Source of the DNA: Myroides odoratus DSM 2801
GTDB lineage: Bacteria > Bacteroidota > Bacteroidia > Flavobacteriales > Flavobacteriaceae
Reading direction: 5' to 3'
Length of the DNA: 64,000 nt
NCBI RefSeq assembly: GCF_000243275.1
Contig: NZ_CM001437.1
Coordinates: forward strand, 3,923,326 to 3,987,325
The notes beneath the pieces are model-generated. The model was not told the DNA's origin and did not search any database. It saw nothing but the letters and a program-made list of their open reading frames with translations. Positions 17,487 to 26,953 of the stretch are shown here, piece after piece; position 1 is the stretch's first letter, and every line of letters starts with the position of its first letter. The position numbers and the translations under genes were made by a program.

Positions 17487-19490
17487 CTACTTCTTCTTAT
17501 TAATCAAATGAGCCAATTCTGGATCGTTTTCAATACGTTTTAACTCTGATTCAATAATTGATTCAACATCAAGTTTAACTTGCCTGTAATTCGCTTGTAT
17601 TGTTTTATCTAAGGTATTATTACCCTTAGCATCTATGAAGGAAGTTATTTGAGGTATCTTTTGATAGGCTTTCATCTCTTTAGATACCTTTTCGTTATCA
17701 ACTACTATTTCTGAATGAAATATCTTTTGCTCTATACGCTCATCAAAATTATCAGACACAGCTCCAACAAACATTCCTTGTGTAAGAGTTGCTATTTTAG
17801 AAGCTGGAATAAGCGTATCAAGCTGGGTAGAGAAGGAGGTAGAACGATCATTTCTATTAATGGATATGCTCTGACGCTTTTGAAGTATCTTACCAAAGCG
17901 TTCTGATAGGGCTTTAGCTGTATCTCCAACTACTTGACCTGAGAAGATATTTCCAACTGTATTTTGAATTACCTTACTTTCTTTATCTCCATAATCTCTA
18001 TTAAGCTGTGAGAAATCTTGAAATCCTAAACACACCGCTACTTTATTACTACGAGCAGTCGCAATAAGATTGTCTAGCCCTCTAAAGTAGATAGTTGGTA
18101 ATTCATCAATGATAACAGAGCTTTTAAGTTGACCTTTTTTATTGATTAGTTTTACAATACGTGAGTTATAAAGCCCAAGAGCAGCAGAGTAGATGTTTTG
18201 ACGATCAGGATTGTTACCCACACAGAGTATTTTAGGTGCTGCCGGATTATTAATATCCAAAGTAAAATCATCTCCTGTCATCACCCAGTATAGCGATGGA
18301 GAAATCATACGAGAGAGTGGTATTTTAGCAGAAGCTATTTGTCCTTGTAACTGGTCTTGTGCTCCACCTTCCCACGCGTCCATAAAAGGAGAAAGGTAAT
18401 TCTCTAAATCAGAGTAGGAGGTAAGAATAGTAAATACGTCAGCATACTTTTTATTAAGTAGTTCAATAGCGTGAGGGAATGTACAGTATTTTCCATTTTG
18501 ATAAATCTTCAAAAACCATATAATAGCTGCTAAGAGTATGATTGGAGATTCTACAAAGAAGTCTCCTTGTTTTTGTATCCATGAGCGGTTAAGGTTAAGC
18601 ATTATAGTATAGGCTGATTCATAAGCATCAGATATATCTGTCATAAACGATGGGTTAATCGGATTACAACGATGACTGAGACTTGGATCATCAAAGTTTA
18701 TAACATAGAACTTGGGAACAATAGCGTATTTATCTTTGTGTAATAACAAGTGATTATAAGCTATAGTTGATAAGTCATGGAACTTAAAATCGTAAATATA
18801 CATCGAGAATCCTTTTTCAATTTGTTGTTTGATAAAGTTATTCACCACAGCATAAGATTTACCAGAACCTGGAGTACCAAGAACGATAGTCGCCCGAAAT
18901 GGATTAACAATATTTATCCAACCACTATTCCATTTTCCTTTGTAATAGAACCTTGAAGGAAGGTTAACAGAGTATTGATTTTCAATAAGACGAGTCTCTT
19001 GCATAAAACTCTCATTTTCAAAATTAAATACATCTTGCATAAGGTTATCGTTTAGTAGCCTACTAATCCAAGCTCCTGAGACAAGAAGTAAAATATACCC
19101 TAAGAAGGTACTTGCTATATACAGTATCGCGCTCCAAGCGTATCCAAAATCAAGTAAGAAGAAGTTGAAAAAAAACAAACTAAAACCAACTGTAAAAACA
19201 CTTATGATTTTAGAGATTGTTATCTTTTCATGTTTTACGCCTTTGCCTCCCCACAGGCTTAAAGAAAGTAAAACCAAACAAAAGAGTTTAGTATAAAGTA
19301 AATGAGAAAACAGTCCTGCTGTTCGGTTGAAGTTTACTAGTATTCGATCTACAACAGTGTGCGTTATTCCTATGTTTAAAAAGAAAGAATAACAATACCA
19401 GTATAAGTGCATAAGCATAATTAAAATACTTACTGCTCGCATAAATGCTAAGATTTTAGCAAGCGCTTTTAAATCGTCTTCTGATTGCAT
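17487..19490 (-). CDS. mobC: Type IV coupling protein (TraG/VirD4 family, MobC)
   Basis: 667 residues. About four transmembrane segments occupy the first 150 residues. They are followed by a Walker A motif with Lys211 (GTPGSGKSY) and a Walker B stretch (KSSVIIDELPTIYF). The TraM-recognition-like segment (VAVCLGFQDFSQL) follows. This ATPase links the relaxosome to the conjugation channel at the inner membrane. It is transcribed leftward, away from mobA and mobB, whereas in CTnDOT mobA-mobB-mobC lie in one direction. It is full length with no sign of damage. Confidence 0.92.
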   Translation of the reverse strand: MQSEDDLKALAKILAFMRAVSILIMLMHLYWYCYSFFLNIGITHTVVDRILVNFNRTAGLFSHLLYTKLFCLVLLSLSLWGGKGVKHEKITISKIISVFTVGFSLFFFNFFLLDFGYAWSAILYIASTFLGYILLLVSGAWISRLLNDNLMQDVFNFENESFMQETRLIENQYSVNLPSRFYYKGKWNSGWINIVNPFRATIVLGTPGSGKSYAVVNNFIKQQIEKGFSMYIYDFKFHDLSTIAYNHLLLHKDKYAIVPKFYVINFDDPSLSHRCNPINPSFMTDISDAYESAYTIMLNLNRSWIQKQGDFFVESPIILLAAIIWFLKIYQNGKYCTFPHAIELLNKKYADVFTILTSYSDLENYLSPFMDAWEGGAQDQLQGQIASAKIPLSRMISPSLYWVMTGDDFTLDINNPAAPKILCVGNNPDRQNIYSAALGLYNSRIVKLINKKGQLKSSVIIDELPTIYFRGLDNLIATARSNKVAVCLGFQDFSQLNRDYGDKESKVIQNTVGNIFSGQVVGDTAKALSERFGKILQKRQSISINRNDRSTSFSTQLDTLIPASKIATLTQGMFVGAVSDNFDERIEQKIFHSEIVVDNEKVSKEMKAYQKIPQITSFIDAKGNNTLDKTIQANYRQVKLDVESIIESELKRIENDPELAHLINKKK

Positions 19491-19656
19491 AATAAATGTA
19501 ATTAAGATTAACGATTTAAAGTAAAAGTAGATTTAAGAACACTAATTGAAATGGCACTAGGTAGTATTATTTGACCTCCATTGATAACAAACCTACATTA
19601 TTAAAACTTGTCAATTGTATTATAATTCCTATTTTTAAAAACCAATATTAATTATT

Positions 19657-20124
19657 ATGAACCATTTAAAAGTGAAAGACTATCTAAAAAGCAAGGGCTT
19701 TGAAGATCGTTTTATTGAATTTAAGGAGAGTACAGCTACTGTAGGAGAAGCTGCAATTGCGATTGGTTGTGATAACGACCAAATAGCAAAGAGTATAACG
19801 CTTTATGCCCCAGAAGAGGGAGCCGCTATTTTGGTCGTCGCTTCAGGAAATAGTAAAATAGATAATAAAACTTTTAAAGACACTTTTGGTATTAAAGCTA
19901 AGATGCTTAAATATGAAGATGTAGAAGAGTTAGTAGGTCACCAAGTAGGAGGAGTCTGTCCTTTTAAGGTAAAAGAATCAACCAAAGTCTACTTTGATGA
20001 ATCTTTAAAAAAACATCAAGTACTCTATCCTGCTGGGGGTAGTACTAATACTGTAGTTCAACTAAAACAAGAAGAATTGATTGACTTGTGTGATTTTGTT
20101 GATTGGGTATCTGTGACAAAGTAA
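19657..20124 (+). CDS. YbaK/EbsC-type aminoacyl-tRNA deacylase
   Basis: 155 residues covering one YbaK/ProX-type domain. Visible features are the conserved lysine region (QIAKSITL), the GNSKID turn and the signature GHQVGGVCPF. Proteins of this family hydrolyse mischarged tRNAs such as Cys-tRNAPro or Ala-tRNAPro. The gene stands alone between the coupling protein and the HAD gene and is not part of the transfer machinery, so it is ICE cargo. It ends at a strong hairpin terminator. Confidence 0.82.
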   Translation: MNHLKVKDYLKSKGFEDRFIEFKESTATVGEAAIAIGCDNDQIAKSITLYAPEEGAAILVVASGNSKIDNKTFKDTFGIKAKMLKYEDVEELVGHQVGGVCPFKVKESTKVYFDESLKKHQVLYPAGGSTNTVVQLKQEELIDLCDFVDWVSVTK

Positions 20125-20165
20125 AAATTATAGGTTACGAGTAATTACTTGTAACCTATAATTTT
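20124..20165 (+). terminator. Terminator after the deacylase gene
   Basis: AAAATTATAGGTTAC and GTAACCTATAATTTT form a 15-bp perfect stem with a 12-nt loop and T-rich flank. The convergent HAD gene ends about 60 bp away. Confidence 0.85.
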
Positions 20166-20223
20166 AAGTGTTATTTCTTCGTATTATCAAAAGCAAACAT
20201 CTTAGTAATATTTCAAGAATCAG

Positions 20224-20928
20224 TTAAAAACTATTTAAAAGTGTGATTAATTCAAGTGGTGTGTTGATTTCATAATCAGGTTTATCATTCCAGTTTTTTG
20301 TGTCTGAATTGCTATACTTTACAGCTATAGAAATGACTGTACCATTATTGTTTAATTCTTTTTTTATGTTTTTAGCAAATGTTACATCTCCTTCATGATC
20401 TCCAATGTATATAATGTTCTTATTATAGAAGTTAGTAAAGATTTGCTCTAAACATTTTAGTCCTCCAAAAGGATTAGGTTTTTGCATATTATTTGGTATA
20501 TCATCATATCCAATAACAGATTTGAACTTATGTTGAAGGTTATTTGATTTTAAAACTTTAAGTATATTATTTGATGAATTTTGAGAGCAAATACCTTGAG
20601 GTAAATCAATTTGTGTAATAGTTTGTTTAATATCAGAAAACAATTCGACAGGGGTTGTGTTTTTTAATTGATATTCAGTCCAAAGAGTACCCGCTTCAAG
20701 CATTTCACTCTCTGTCATTCTGTAATAATTTACGTACAAATCTTGCCAGTTTTTGGATTGGTGATTAGCAATATGATATTGACTTTCAGATTTTAAATAT
20801 ATAGGAAGATTCTCATTTGTTAATCTAGGGGCGACCTTAGCTAATATTTCTTTAGTAATATCAATATTTTTAGGAACAGAGTTTACTAATGTTCCATCAT
20901 AATCCCAAAGAATAGCATCAATTTTCAT
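20224..20928 (-). CDS. HAD superfamily hydrolase
   Basis: 234 residues. Motif I is DYDGTLVNS near the N-terminus (nucleophile Asp in ILWDYDGT). Motif II is the SQNSS region, and motif IV is the acidic GDHEGDV near residue 180. The helical insert between motif I and II resembles a C1 cap of phosphoglycolate-phosphatase-like enzymes. It is probably a small-molecule phosphatase with unknown substrate. It sits alone in the ICE as cargo. Confidence 0.78.
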   Translation of the reverse strand: MKIDAILWDYDGTLVNSVPKNIDITKEILAKVAPRLTNENLPIYLKSESQYHIANHQSKNWQDLYVNYYRMTESEMLEAGTLWTEYQLKNTTPVELFSDIKQTITQIDLPQGICSQNSSNNILKVLKSNNLQHKFKSVIGYDDIPNNMQKPNPFGGLKCLEQIFTNFYNKNIIYIGDHEGDVTFAKNIKKELNNNGTVISIAVKYSNSDTKNWNDKPDYEINTPLELITLLNSF

Positions 20929-21094
20929 AGTTATGTGTTTATTATAAATTTATTTCGTCCAAAGACTAAAGTACAAAGTTATAAGTAAAAAATTAAAAGA
21001 GTGTTTGATTATTTCCAAATACGACCTCTAAGAGCCATTAGAAGTTTAGCGATATAAGTATTTCCTATTTTGACAAAAATCAAGATAAGAAACC

Positions 21095-21523
21095 ATGCAA
21101 ACTACCACTAAAAACAAAGGAGGAAGAAAACTAAAATCCAATCCTAAAAAATACAGACATGTTTTTAGACTCACTGAATCTGAAAACCAACGATTGCTTG
21201 CTTTGTTTGCATCATCAGGAATGACAAACAAAGCAAGCTTTCTTGTTTCTATGCTTTTAGATAGACAAGTTAAAACAGTAAAAGTAGATGTTGCTGCTTT
21301 GCAATATCACGGATTACTAACTAAACTGTTTAATCAATTTAGAGCAGTAGGAGTGAACTACAACCAAATTGTAAAACTTTGTAACCAGTACTTCTCAGAA
21401 AATAGAGCCAAACGTTCTATTTCAAAACTTGAAGAGTATACCAAAGATTTATCAAAACTTTGCTATTACATTATCAAGCTAACCAAAGAGTTTGAAGACA
21501 AGCACTTAAATACTAATCTATAA
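21095..21523 (+). CDS. mobA: Mobilization protein MobA (relaxosome accessory)
   Basis: 142 residues, basic. A ribbon-helix-helix-like N-terminal segment (HVFRLTESENQRLLALFASS) is followed by helical sequence (YHGLLTKLFNQFRAVGVNYN) typical of Bacteroidota MobA/BmgB-type oriT-binding accessory proteins. It ends 3 bp before the relaxase start, so the two are translated together. It likely binds oriT and positions MobB. Confidence 0.82.
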   Translation: MQTTTKNKGGRKLKSNPKKYRHVFRLTESENQRLLALFASSGMTNKASFLVSMLLDRQVKTVKVDVAALQYHGLLTKLFNQFRAVGVNYNQIVKLCNQYFSENRAKRSISKLEEYTKDLSKLCYYIIKLTKEFEDKHLNTNL

Positions 21524-21526
21524 GTT

Positions 21527-22795
21527 ATGATAGCTAAGATTGGTAAAGGAAGTAATCTTATAGGAGCTTTGTCCTACAATCAATTAAAAGTTGATAAAGG
21601 ACAAGGTTCTGTTTTGTTTACAAATAATCTACCAGAACCAAATAACACTTCAAACTACATCACTCAACTTTATAAACACCTTGAGCCTTATCTACTTTTA
21701 AATAATAAGACAGAGAAAGTTGTAAGACATATTTCTTTGAATCCGAATCCCAATGATAAATTAACAGACGAGACCTTAAATGAAATAGCGAAGCAGTATA
21801 TGAATAGTATGGGCTATGAAAATCAACCTTACATTGTCTATAAACACAGTGATATAGAAAGAGAACACATTCATATCGTAACAGTATGTACAGATTTAGA
21901 AGGAAAGAAAATTGATGATAAATACGATCATTTAAAATCAATGAAAGCGTGTCGTGAAATTGAAGGTAAATTCAACCTAACTTCTTCTGTAAAACAAATA
22001 GATAAAGAATCTAAACAGATTCAATTTATACCAGTTGATTATACCAAACATAATTTAAAAGCTCAAATAGCCTCAGTAATACGATATCTACCCAAGTATT
22101 ATAAGTATGATAGTCTAACAAGTTATAATGCTTTATTATCCCTATTTAACATCAGATCAGAAAAGGTTGAAGCTTCCTACAATGGACAAACCAAACACGG
22201 TTTAGTGTACTTTGCTTTAAATGAAATAGGAGAGAAGGTAAGTAATCCTTTTAAGGCTTCCCTTTTTGGAAAAAATGCAAGTTATCAAAATCTTGAAAGT
22301 CACTTTAAAACATCAAAAGAAAAACTAAAATCTTTACCTAATAAAGAGAACCTTAAACATACAATTGAGATAGCGTTAAATACAACAAATTCACAACAAG
22401 AGTTTAAAGGAGAACTTTTAAATCACGGAATAAACGTTGTTTTATTCCAAAACAAAGACAATCGTATCTATGGCGTAACTTTTATCGATCACAACTCTAA
22501 AAGTGTCTATAAAGGTTCTGATTTAAGTAAAGAGCTATCTGCTAATACACTAAATAAAAAGTGGAGTAACGCAGAAGATCATACCAATTCAATTTTAATA
22601 CCTTCTCAACAAGCTAATACTAATGAATCAGACGAGTTACATCCAATGTTTGAGCATTTACATTCTGATACTACCAATTTTAATAATGATGAGTTTTTAT
22701 CATTGTTTAATCTTTTAAACAATAACCAAGAGATAGATTATGAAGAGTTGAGTTTTGAGAAAAGGATCAAAAGAAGAAAAAAAAGATCTTTCTGA
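21527..22795 (+). CDS. mobB: Relaxase MobB (MOBP-like)
   Basis: 422 residues. The relaxase domain is at the N-terminus, with a likely nicking tyrosine at Tyr17 (GALSYNQLKV) and the metal-binding histidine motif H107SDIEREHIH116. The C-terminal half is rich in Asn, Lys and Glu and ends in a very basic tail (RIKRRKKRSF). It nicks oriT and leads the transferred strand. The gene directly follows mobA and ends before a strong terminator. No oriT was found immediately upstream; the best candidate hairpins are at 26.3-26.5 kb. Confidence 0.88.
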   Translation: MIAKIGKGSNLIGALSYNQLKVDKGQGSVLFTNNLPEPNNTSNYITQLYKHLEPYLLLNNKTEKVVRHISLNPNPNDKLTDETLNEIAKQYMNSMGYENQPYIVYKHSDIEREHIHIVTVCTDLEGKKIDDKYDHLKSMKACREIEGKFNLTSSVKQIDKESKQIQFIPVDYTKHNLKAQIASVIRYLPKYYKYDSLTSYNALLSLFNIRSEKVEASYNGQTKHGLVYFALNEIGEKVSNPFKASLFGKNASYQNLESHFKTSKEKLKSLPNKENLKHTIEIALNTTNSQQEFKGELLNHGINVVLFQNKDNRIYGVTFIDHNSKSVYKGSDLSKELSANTLNKKWSNAEDHTNSILIPSQQANTNESDELHPMFEHLHSDTTNFNNDEFLSLFNLLNNNQEIDYEELSFEKRIKRRKKRSF

Positions 22796-22864
22796 GACAG
22801 CGCACCTAATTAGATATTCATATTATGAGCACTTTTAAAACAAATAACTATCTAGATTAAATAT

Positions 22865-22904
22865 AAAAGCCTGTAAACTCATTCAATTTACAGGCTTTTG
22901 TTTT
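22865..22904 (+). terminator. Terminator after mobB
   Basis: AAAAGCCTGTAAA and TTTACAGGCTTTT form a 13-bp perfect stem with a 9-nt loop, followed by TGTTTTG. Confidence 0.85.
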
Positions 22905-23333
22905 GTTTTGAAACTTTTAATAGGTAATAATCCTATTTATGTTGTGGAGAAAGAGGGATTGCCTCTTTTACTTCGTATGCTTTATAAATAGGGATGTTCA
23001 CTTTTTTTAATTGTAGTAAGCACCTTATTCGGAAAGTTTTATACTATGATTGAAATCATTTGATTCAATATCAAAAATAGTAATAAATTTTTATCAAAAT
23101 AATATTATTGAAATGAATTTAAATGTAAAAAAACTACAACTTAATTTAGATGTAGGTTTTATATTTAAAAAATATTTTAATTCTTACAGGGAAAGAAAGA
23201 ATTCTCTTTAATTCTGTACACCTTACAAGTTGGTTTATTTTTTTGAATTACGCTGTGTATCAAACTCTCAAAGTGAGAACTATGATTAAAAGATCTAACT
23301 CTATTGCAAAAAGAGTAATTTTAATAATTAGAA
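22905..23333. other. AT-rich intergenic stretch
   Basis: About 430 bp between the mobB terminator and the end of the STAND gene. It has many stop codons in every frame and no strong hairpin. A TATTTATGTTG/TAAATAGGG-type partial repeat near 22930-22990 is the only structure noticed. Confidence 0.4.
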
Positions 23334-26108
23334 TTATAAAAACCTAATATTATAAGCATGCATTTTATCAAAATCAGATTCTAACTTTTTAAACACTACA
23401 TCTTTATTAATAATTGAGTCGAATAGAATTTCAATTTTTGGAATAAATTTGGAACGATGTCCTAAATATGTTTCATCTGTTTCATTTTCAGTAATAATAG
23501 CAAATCCTTTTTCAGCATTAATTCTTGATATTTTACCATACTTTAAATTTTCTAAATCAAGATTTTCTTGCAAAATAGTATATCGATCATTAAAATTAGG
23601 ATACTTGATCTGTGGTGTTCCCTTAAATTCTCTGTGTATTCGTCCCATATATCTTTTAAATTGTATTTCATCATTGCTATTAATATAGTGTTCAGCTAAG
23701 TTTAGCAATGAGTTTAATTTATAGGAAAGTTGTTTATTAGTATACGCTTGAGAATTTGCAACATTACTTAGAGCTTCTATTGCCTTTGGATACTCTTTTC
23801 TTTCCAAAAGCATTGTACCTTTTCTTAAATTAGATTTATTTAATACGTTATATATTTTTGGATCCTTTGAATTATCACTTATTGCAGAGAAACAATTTCT
23901 TAATGCTTCATTATATTTATCTTCAGCATCTTTATAATTCTTGTTTTTATATAAACTATCCCCCCAATTAACATAGTTTTCTGCCAAACTAGTTTTACAG
24001 ATAACATTATGTTTTATTGAATCAAATTTAGACTCTAATGCTTTTGATAATAGATCTTCTGCTTCTTCATAATTTCCTAATCGACATTGCGCTTGTCCAT
24101 AAGCATTAAGAATAATAGGGTCTTCTGGTGATAGATCATGGGCAATTTTATATTTACTTAACGCGTCTATATGTCTTGTGCTTTTTCTTTTAATGTTTCC
24201 CCAAATTAAAAATATCTGAGGATCATGTTTATCTAAAGTAGCTGCTTTTTCCATTAAGCTATCAGCTTCAGAAAGATGATCTTCATATGCTTCCATTAAA
24301 GCCCAATTACGATAAACGGGAGCAAAATTCGGAGCAGTTTTAATAGCTCTTTTGTACTCCTCCAAAGCTCCTTCATAATCATCATTTTGATATTTTTGAA
24401 AAGCATTCTGTGCAATAATAGTTGCTACTTTTTCTTCATCTGTTTTTGCACCATAATTATATAAACTGTGTTTATATTCTTTTTTCGCAATTTCAGAGGC
24501 TGTGATCGTATGTTCTACTTCATTTATACGATATTTTAATTTTTCTCTTAAATCTAGTGTTTTAGACGCTTGTATTCGTATAAAACTCTTCGTTAAAGGT
24601 AGTAACGAGTATTTTGTTGATATTTCGTTGTTATCATTTTGATATTGCTCTGGAATTACGAGAGATGATAAAATTAATTCTTCAATGGCATCTTCAAAAT
24701 CATCTTCATTTAATTCTACAACATATTGTAAAACTGTAGCAGTAGGTATCTTCTCTACTAAACTTAATGTCAACAAGATTTTTTGAGAATTCTCATTTAA
24801 TGATGAATAGATTTCATCAAAACAAAATTTAGAAATATCACTATCTGATGTATTTATCTTATCTATAATGGAATTAATATCTTTTCCTCTTGCAACTTGC
24901 CCAACAACCCATTTAATCGCTAAAGGATAATTCGATACTTTTTCAACGTATTTACTAATAATCTCATCTTTAAGTTGTGACAGTTTAATTAATCCTTTAT
25001 CTTTTGCAATTTGTCTAAATAAATAAACAGCTTCTTTTTGTTTAAGTTCTCTTAGCTCATGCCTTCTTTCAATTTGTCCTAAACCTTTTCTTGATGTAAT
25101 CAAAAATTTTACATTTAAAGGGGCATCATATATAAAATTAATAATTCTTTGATCTGTTATAGTCTCAAGGTTATCAACCACAATCAAAATTTTTTCATTT
25201 ATCTCAAAGATCTTATTAACAGATATTATTTTTTCTTCAATTGAGTCTAAAATTGGAAGATCAAACATATCAATAATAATATTAAGTAGTTCCTCGAAAT
25301 CTTTTAAGGATGGCTCAATATCTTCTATTCCTAAATCAGATAATTTATTTTCTTTAGCACTTAACCAAACTATAGTATCTAGATTTAATTTGTTTCCCTC
25401 TTCTAATATATCTTGTATAATTCTTAAAGACAAGGCTGTTTTACCTACACCTCCAGACCCTGTTATTGTAACAACAGGAAACTTAGGAGAGGATAAATAT
25501 TGGATGATTTTTTTTCTATCTTCATCTCGCCCAACAAAACCACCATCATACTCATAGTCTGGTGTGGGAAGGTTATTTATTATGCCTATTTTATTATAAG
25601 TATCAATATAGAAATCAGTTGGTACGGTTAGTAAAAAATCCGAATTAGTGTTTTCTTTTAGGTTATCTATTAAATCTAAAATAATTTTTAATTGTAGTTT
25701 TTTAGATAATATTTCAGTGAATTCAATTAATTTTTCTAAATCTATTGAAGAGAAACTTCCTTTTATATGGGCTATTTTACAACGTAAATCATAAAGTTGA
25801 TCCATATATAATATAAAATCATCTTTACTAAAACCTTCATTTATTAATAGTTTAAAATGGTCTTTAAATATTGTTATTTCCTTTAAATCAGGAAAATCAA
25901 TATTTTCAAAAAAATCTAACGAGCTTTCAAAATCGCCATTATTTCTATCTTTAGCTTTTTGAACTATTCCTTTTGGTATATAAATATAGAATGAATCATA
26001 TTTTCTATTTAGAAAATTATTTAAGAGTAATCTGAAATTTTCTTCAAACCTAGATATTATAGTATAACCAACATCTCTTCTATTAGATATAATCATTTTA
26101 GTAATCAT
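23334..26108 (-). CDS. HEPN-NB-ARC-TPR STAND NTPase with C-terminal cold-shock-like domain; candidate antiphage protein
   Basis: About 924 residues from the ATG at 26108 (a TTG three codons upstream is possible). The domains in order are as follows. An N-terminal helical domain of about 150 residues carries the HEPN RNase motif R109CKIAH114 (R-x4-H). The NB-ARC ATPase spans about 190-500, with VGRDEDRK, Walker A GSGGVGKT (Lys223), Walker B ILIVVDN (Asp312), FLITSRKG and YPLAIKW. A winged-helix-like linker follows. TPR repeats run from about 575 to 830. From about 855 to the end is a segment that reads as a cold-shock/OB fold (GKISRINAEKGFAIIT, then YLGHRSKF). STAND proteins sense phage products and trigger an effector, here probably RNA cleavage. 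It is cargo between mob and tra modules. Confidence 0.8.
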   Translation of the reverse strand: MITKMIISNRRDVGYTIISRFEENFRLLLNNFLNRKYDSFYIYIPKGIVQKAKDRNNGDFESSLDFFENIDFPDLKEITIFKDHFKLLINEGFSKDDFILYMDQLYDLRCKIAHIKGSFSSIDLEKLIEFTEILSKKLQLKIILDLIDNLKENTNSDFLLTVPTDFYIDTYNKIGIINNLPTPDYEYDGGFVGRDEDRKKIIQYLSSPKFPVVTITGSGGVGKTALSLRIIQDILEEGNKLNLDTIVWLSAKENKLSDLGIEDIEPSLKDFEELLNIIIDMFDLPILDSIEEKIISVNKIFEINEKILIVVDNLETITDQRIINFIYDAPLNVKFLITSRKGLGQIERRHELRELKQKEAVYLFRQIAKDKGLIKLSQLKDEIISKYVEKVSNYPLAIKWVVGQVARGKDINSIIDKINTSDSDISKFCFDEIYSSLNENSQKILLTLSLVEKIPTATVLQYVVELNEDDFEDAIEELILSSLVIPEQYQNDNNEISTKYSLLPLTKSFIRIQASKTLDLREKLKYRINEVEHTITASEIAKKEYKHSLYNYGAKTDEEKVATIIAQNAFQKYQNDDYEGALEEYKRAIKTAPNFAPVYRNWALMEAYEDHLSEADSLMEKAATLDKHDPQIFLIWGNIKRKSTRHIDALSKYKIAHDLSPEDPIILNAYGQAQCRLGNYEEAEDLLSKALESKFDSIKHNVICKTSLAENYVNWGDSLYKNKNYKDAEDKYNEALRNCFSAISDNSKDPKIYNVLNKSNLRKGTMLLERKEYPKAIEALSNVANSQAYTNKQLSYKLNSLLNLAEHYINSNDEIQFKRYMGRIHREFKGTPQIKYPNFNDRYTILQENLDLENLKYGKISRINAEKGFAIITENETDETYLGHRSKFIPKIEILFDSIINKDVVFKKLESDFDKMHAYNIRFL

Positions 26109-26397
26109 TTTAAACAACCTATTATAAAGTTGTATGGGTTAAAAAATTGTTATAATGAAACATAGCATACATAAACAAAAAACAAGTAATTATTCAATAT
26201 AGTTAAAATAATTATCTTAAATGTTTTAACTATAATTACATCTTATTAAAAGTATTGTAGATGTTTATTTAAATTTCAAATATACAAAACTATTATCATG
26301 AATTTTTACGGAAATACGTAAACCCCTCAATATTTTGAGTCTACCTACCATCCCCAAAAAAAACACGACTTCGGAGTAGTTTTCCAGCCCTCTTCAA

Positions 26398-26456
26398 GAG
26401 CAAGTAGTTTTGATAGCACGAACGTAGTTTCGAGTGCCTCAAAACATAACTTGCTC
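26398..26456. repeat. Long imperfect hairpin, candidate oriT
   Basis: The left arm (26398-26422, starting GAGCAAGTAGTTTTGA) pairs with the right arm (26429-26456, ending ACTTGCTC) with small bulges and a 6-nt loop. CTCATC/GATGAG (26456-26471) and CTCAA/TTGAG (26326-26339) flank it. Such clustered inverted repeats upstream of the transfer operon resemble oriT regions, but no nick site is shown. Confidence 0.5.
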
Positions 26457-26727
26457 TCATCTTTCGATGAGTAATTCCACCAATTTTACAAAGTAAAATC
26501 TATAGTGATTTCATAGTAATAAATCACCCACTATTTGACGCTAAAATGCCAAATATTACCACAAAATGCCATAAATCAGATTCAGGTGGTTTATGAAGTT
26601 TCTTTGTATGTATAATCATATTTGCATAGGTAGATAGATCAGTTGCTTTGCACTGATGTATCTAAAAAAGTAAGTAATGAGGTCATTACGCACATTAGTA
26701 TATAATTAGAGTAACAAGTAGTTATTT

Positions 26728-26946
26728 AAGTATCTATTATGCTAAGTACAAACGTAGCTATTCAACTATTTATGTGAAGTATTGCATAGAAAAGTATATA
26801 GCTAAATAGGTAGTTTGAAACTTAGCTAAGTATTTGATTAGGCTTATAGTTCACTACTTAACTAAGTAAAAAGTTACTGAGATAGCTGACCACAAACTTA
26901 CTAATGGATTGAAGTATCTATTTACTAATGCAGATAGCTAAATACA
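26728..26946. repeat. Iterated motif cluster upstream of parA-like traA
   Basis: TAGCTAAATA or TAGCTAAGTA occurs at about 26799, 26823 and 26935, with variants TGCTAAGTA (26740) and TAACTAAGTA (26858). AAGTATNTA-type motifs occur at 26728, 26777, 26793, 26829 and 26912. The copies lie on the same strand and end 8 bp before the traA start. This fits a partition-like or regulatory binding region for the ParA-family protein or its partner; that is inference. Confidence 0.5.
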
Positions 26947-26953
26947 TACAATT

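Larger units (their letters stand above)
26109..26953. other. Long intergenic region upstream of traA with candidate oriT and iterons
   Basis: About 845 bp with no gene. The left half is plain AT-rich sequence holding the STAND gene promoter. The central part (26326-26471) has several GC-richer hairpins. AAAATGCC is repeated 20 bp apart (26543 and 26563). The right part (26690-26950) has many copies of TAGCTAA(A/G)TA and AAGTAT(C/T)TA, just before the ParA-like gene. Confidence 0.55.

Noticed and set aside
21660..21941. 93-residue antisense ORF in mobB
   Set aside because: It lies wholly inside the relaxase coding region on the other strand.
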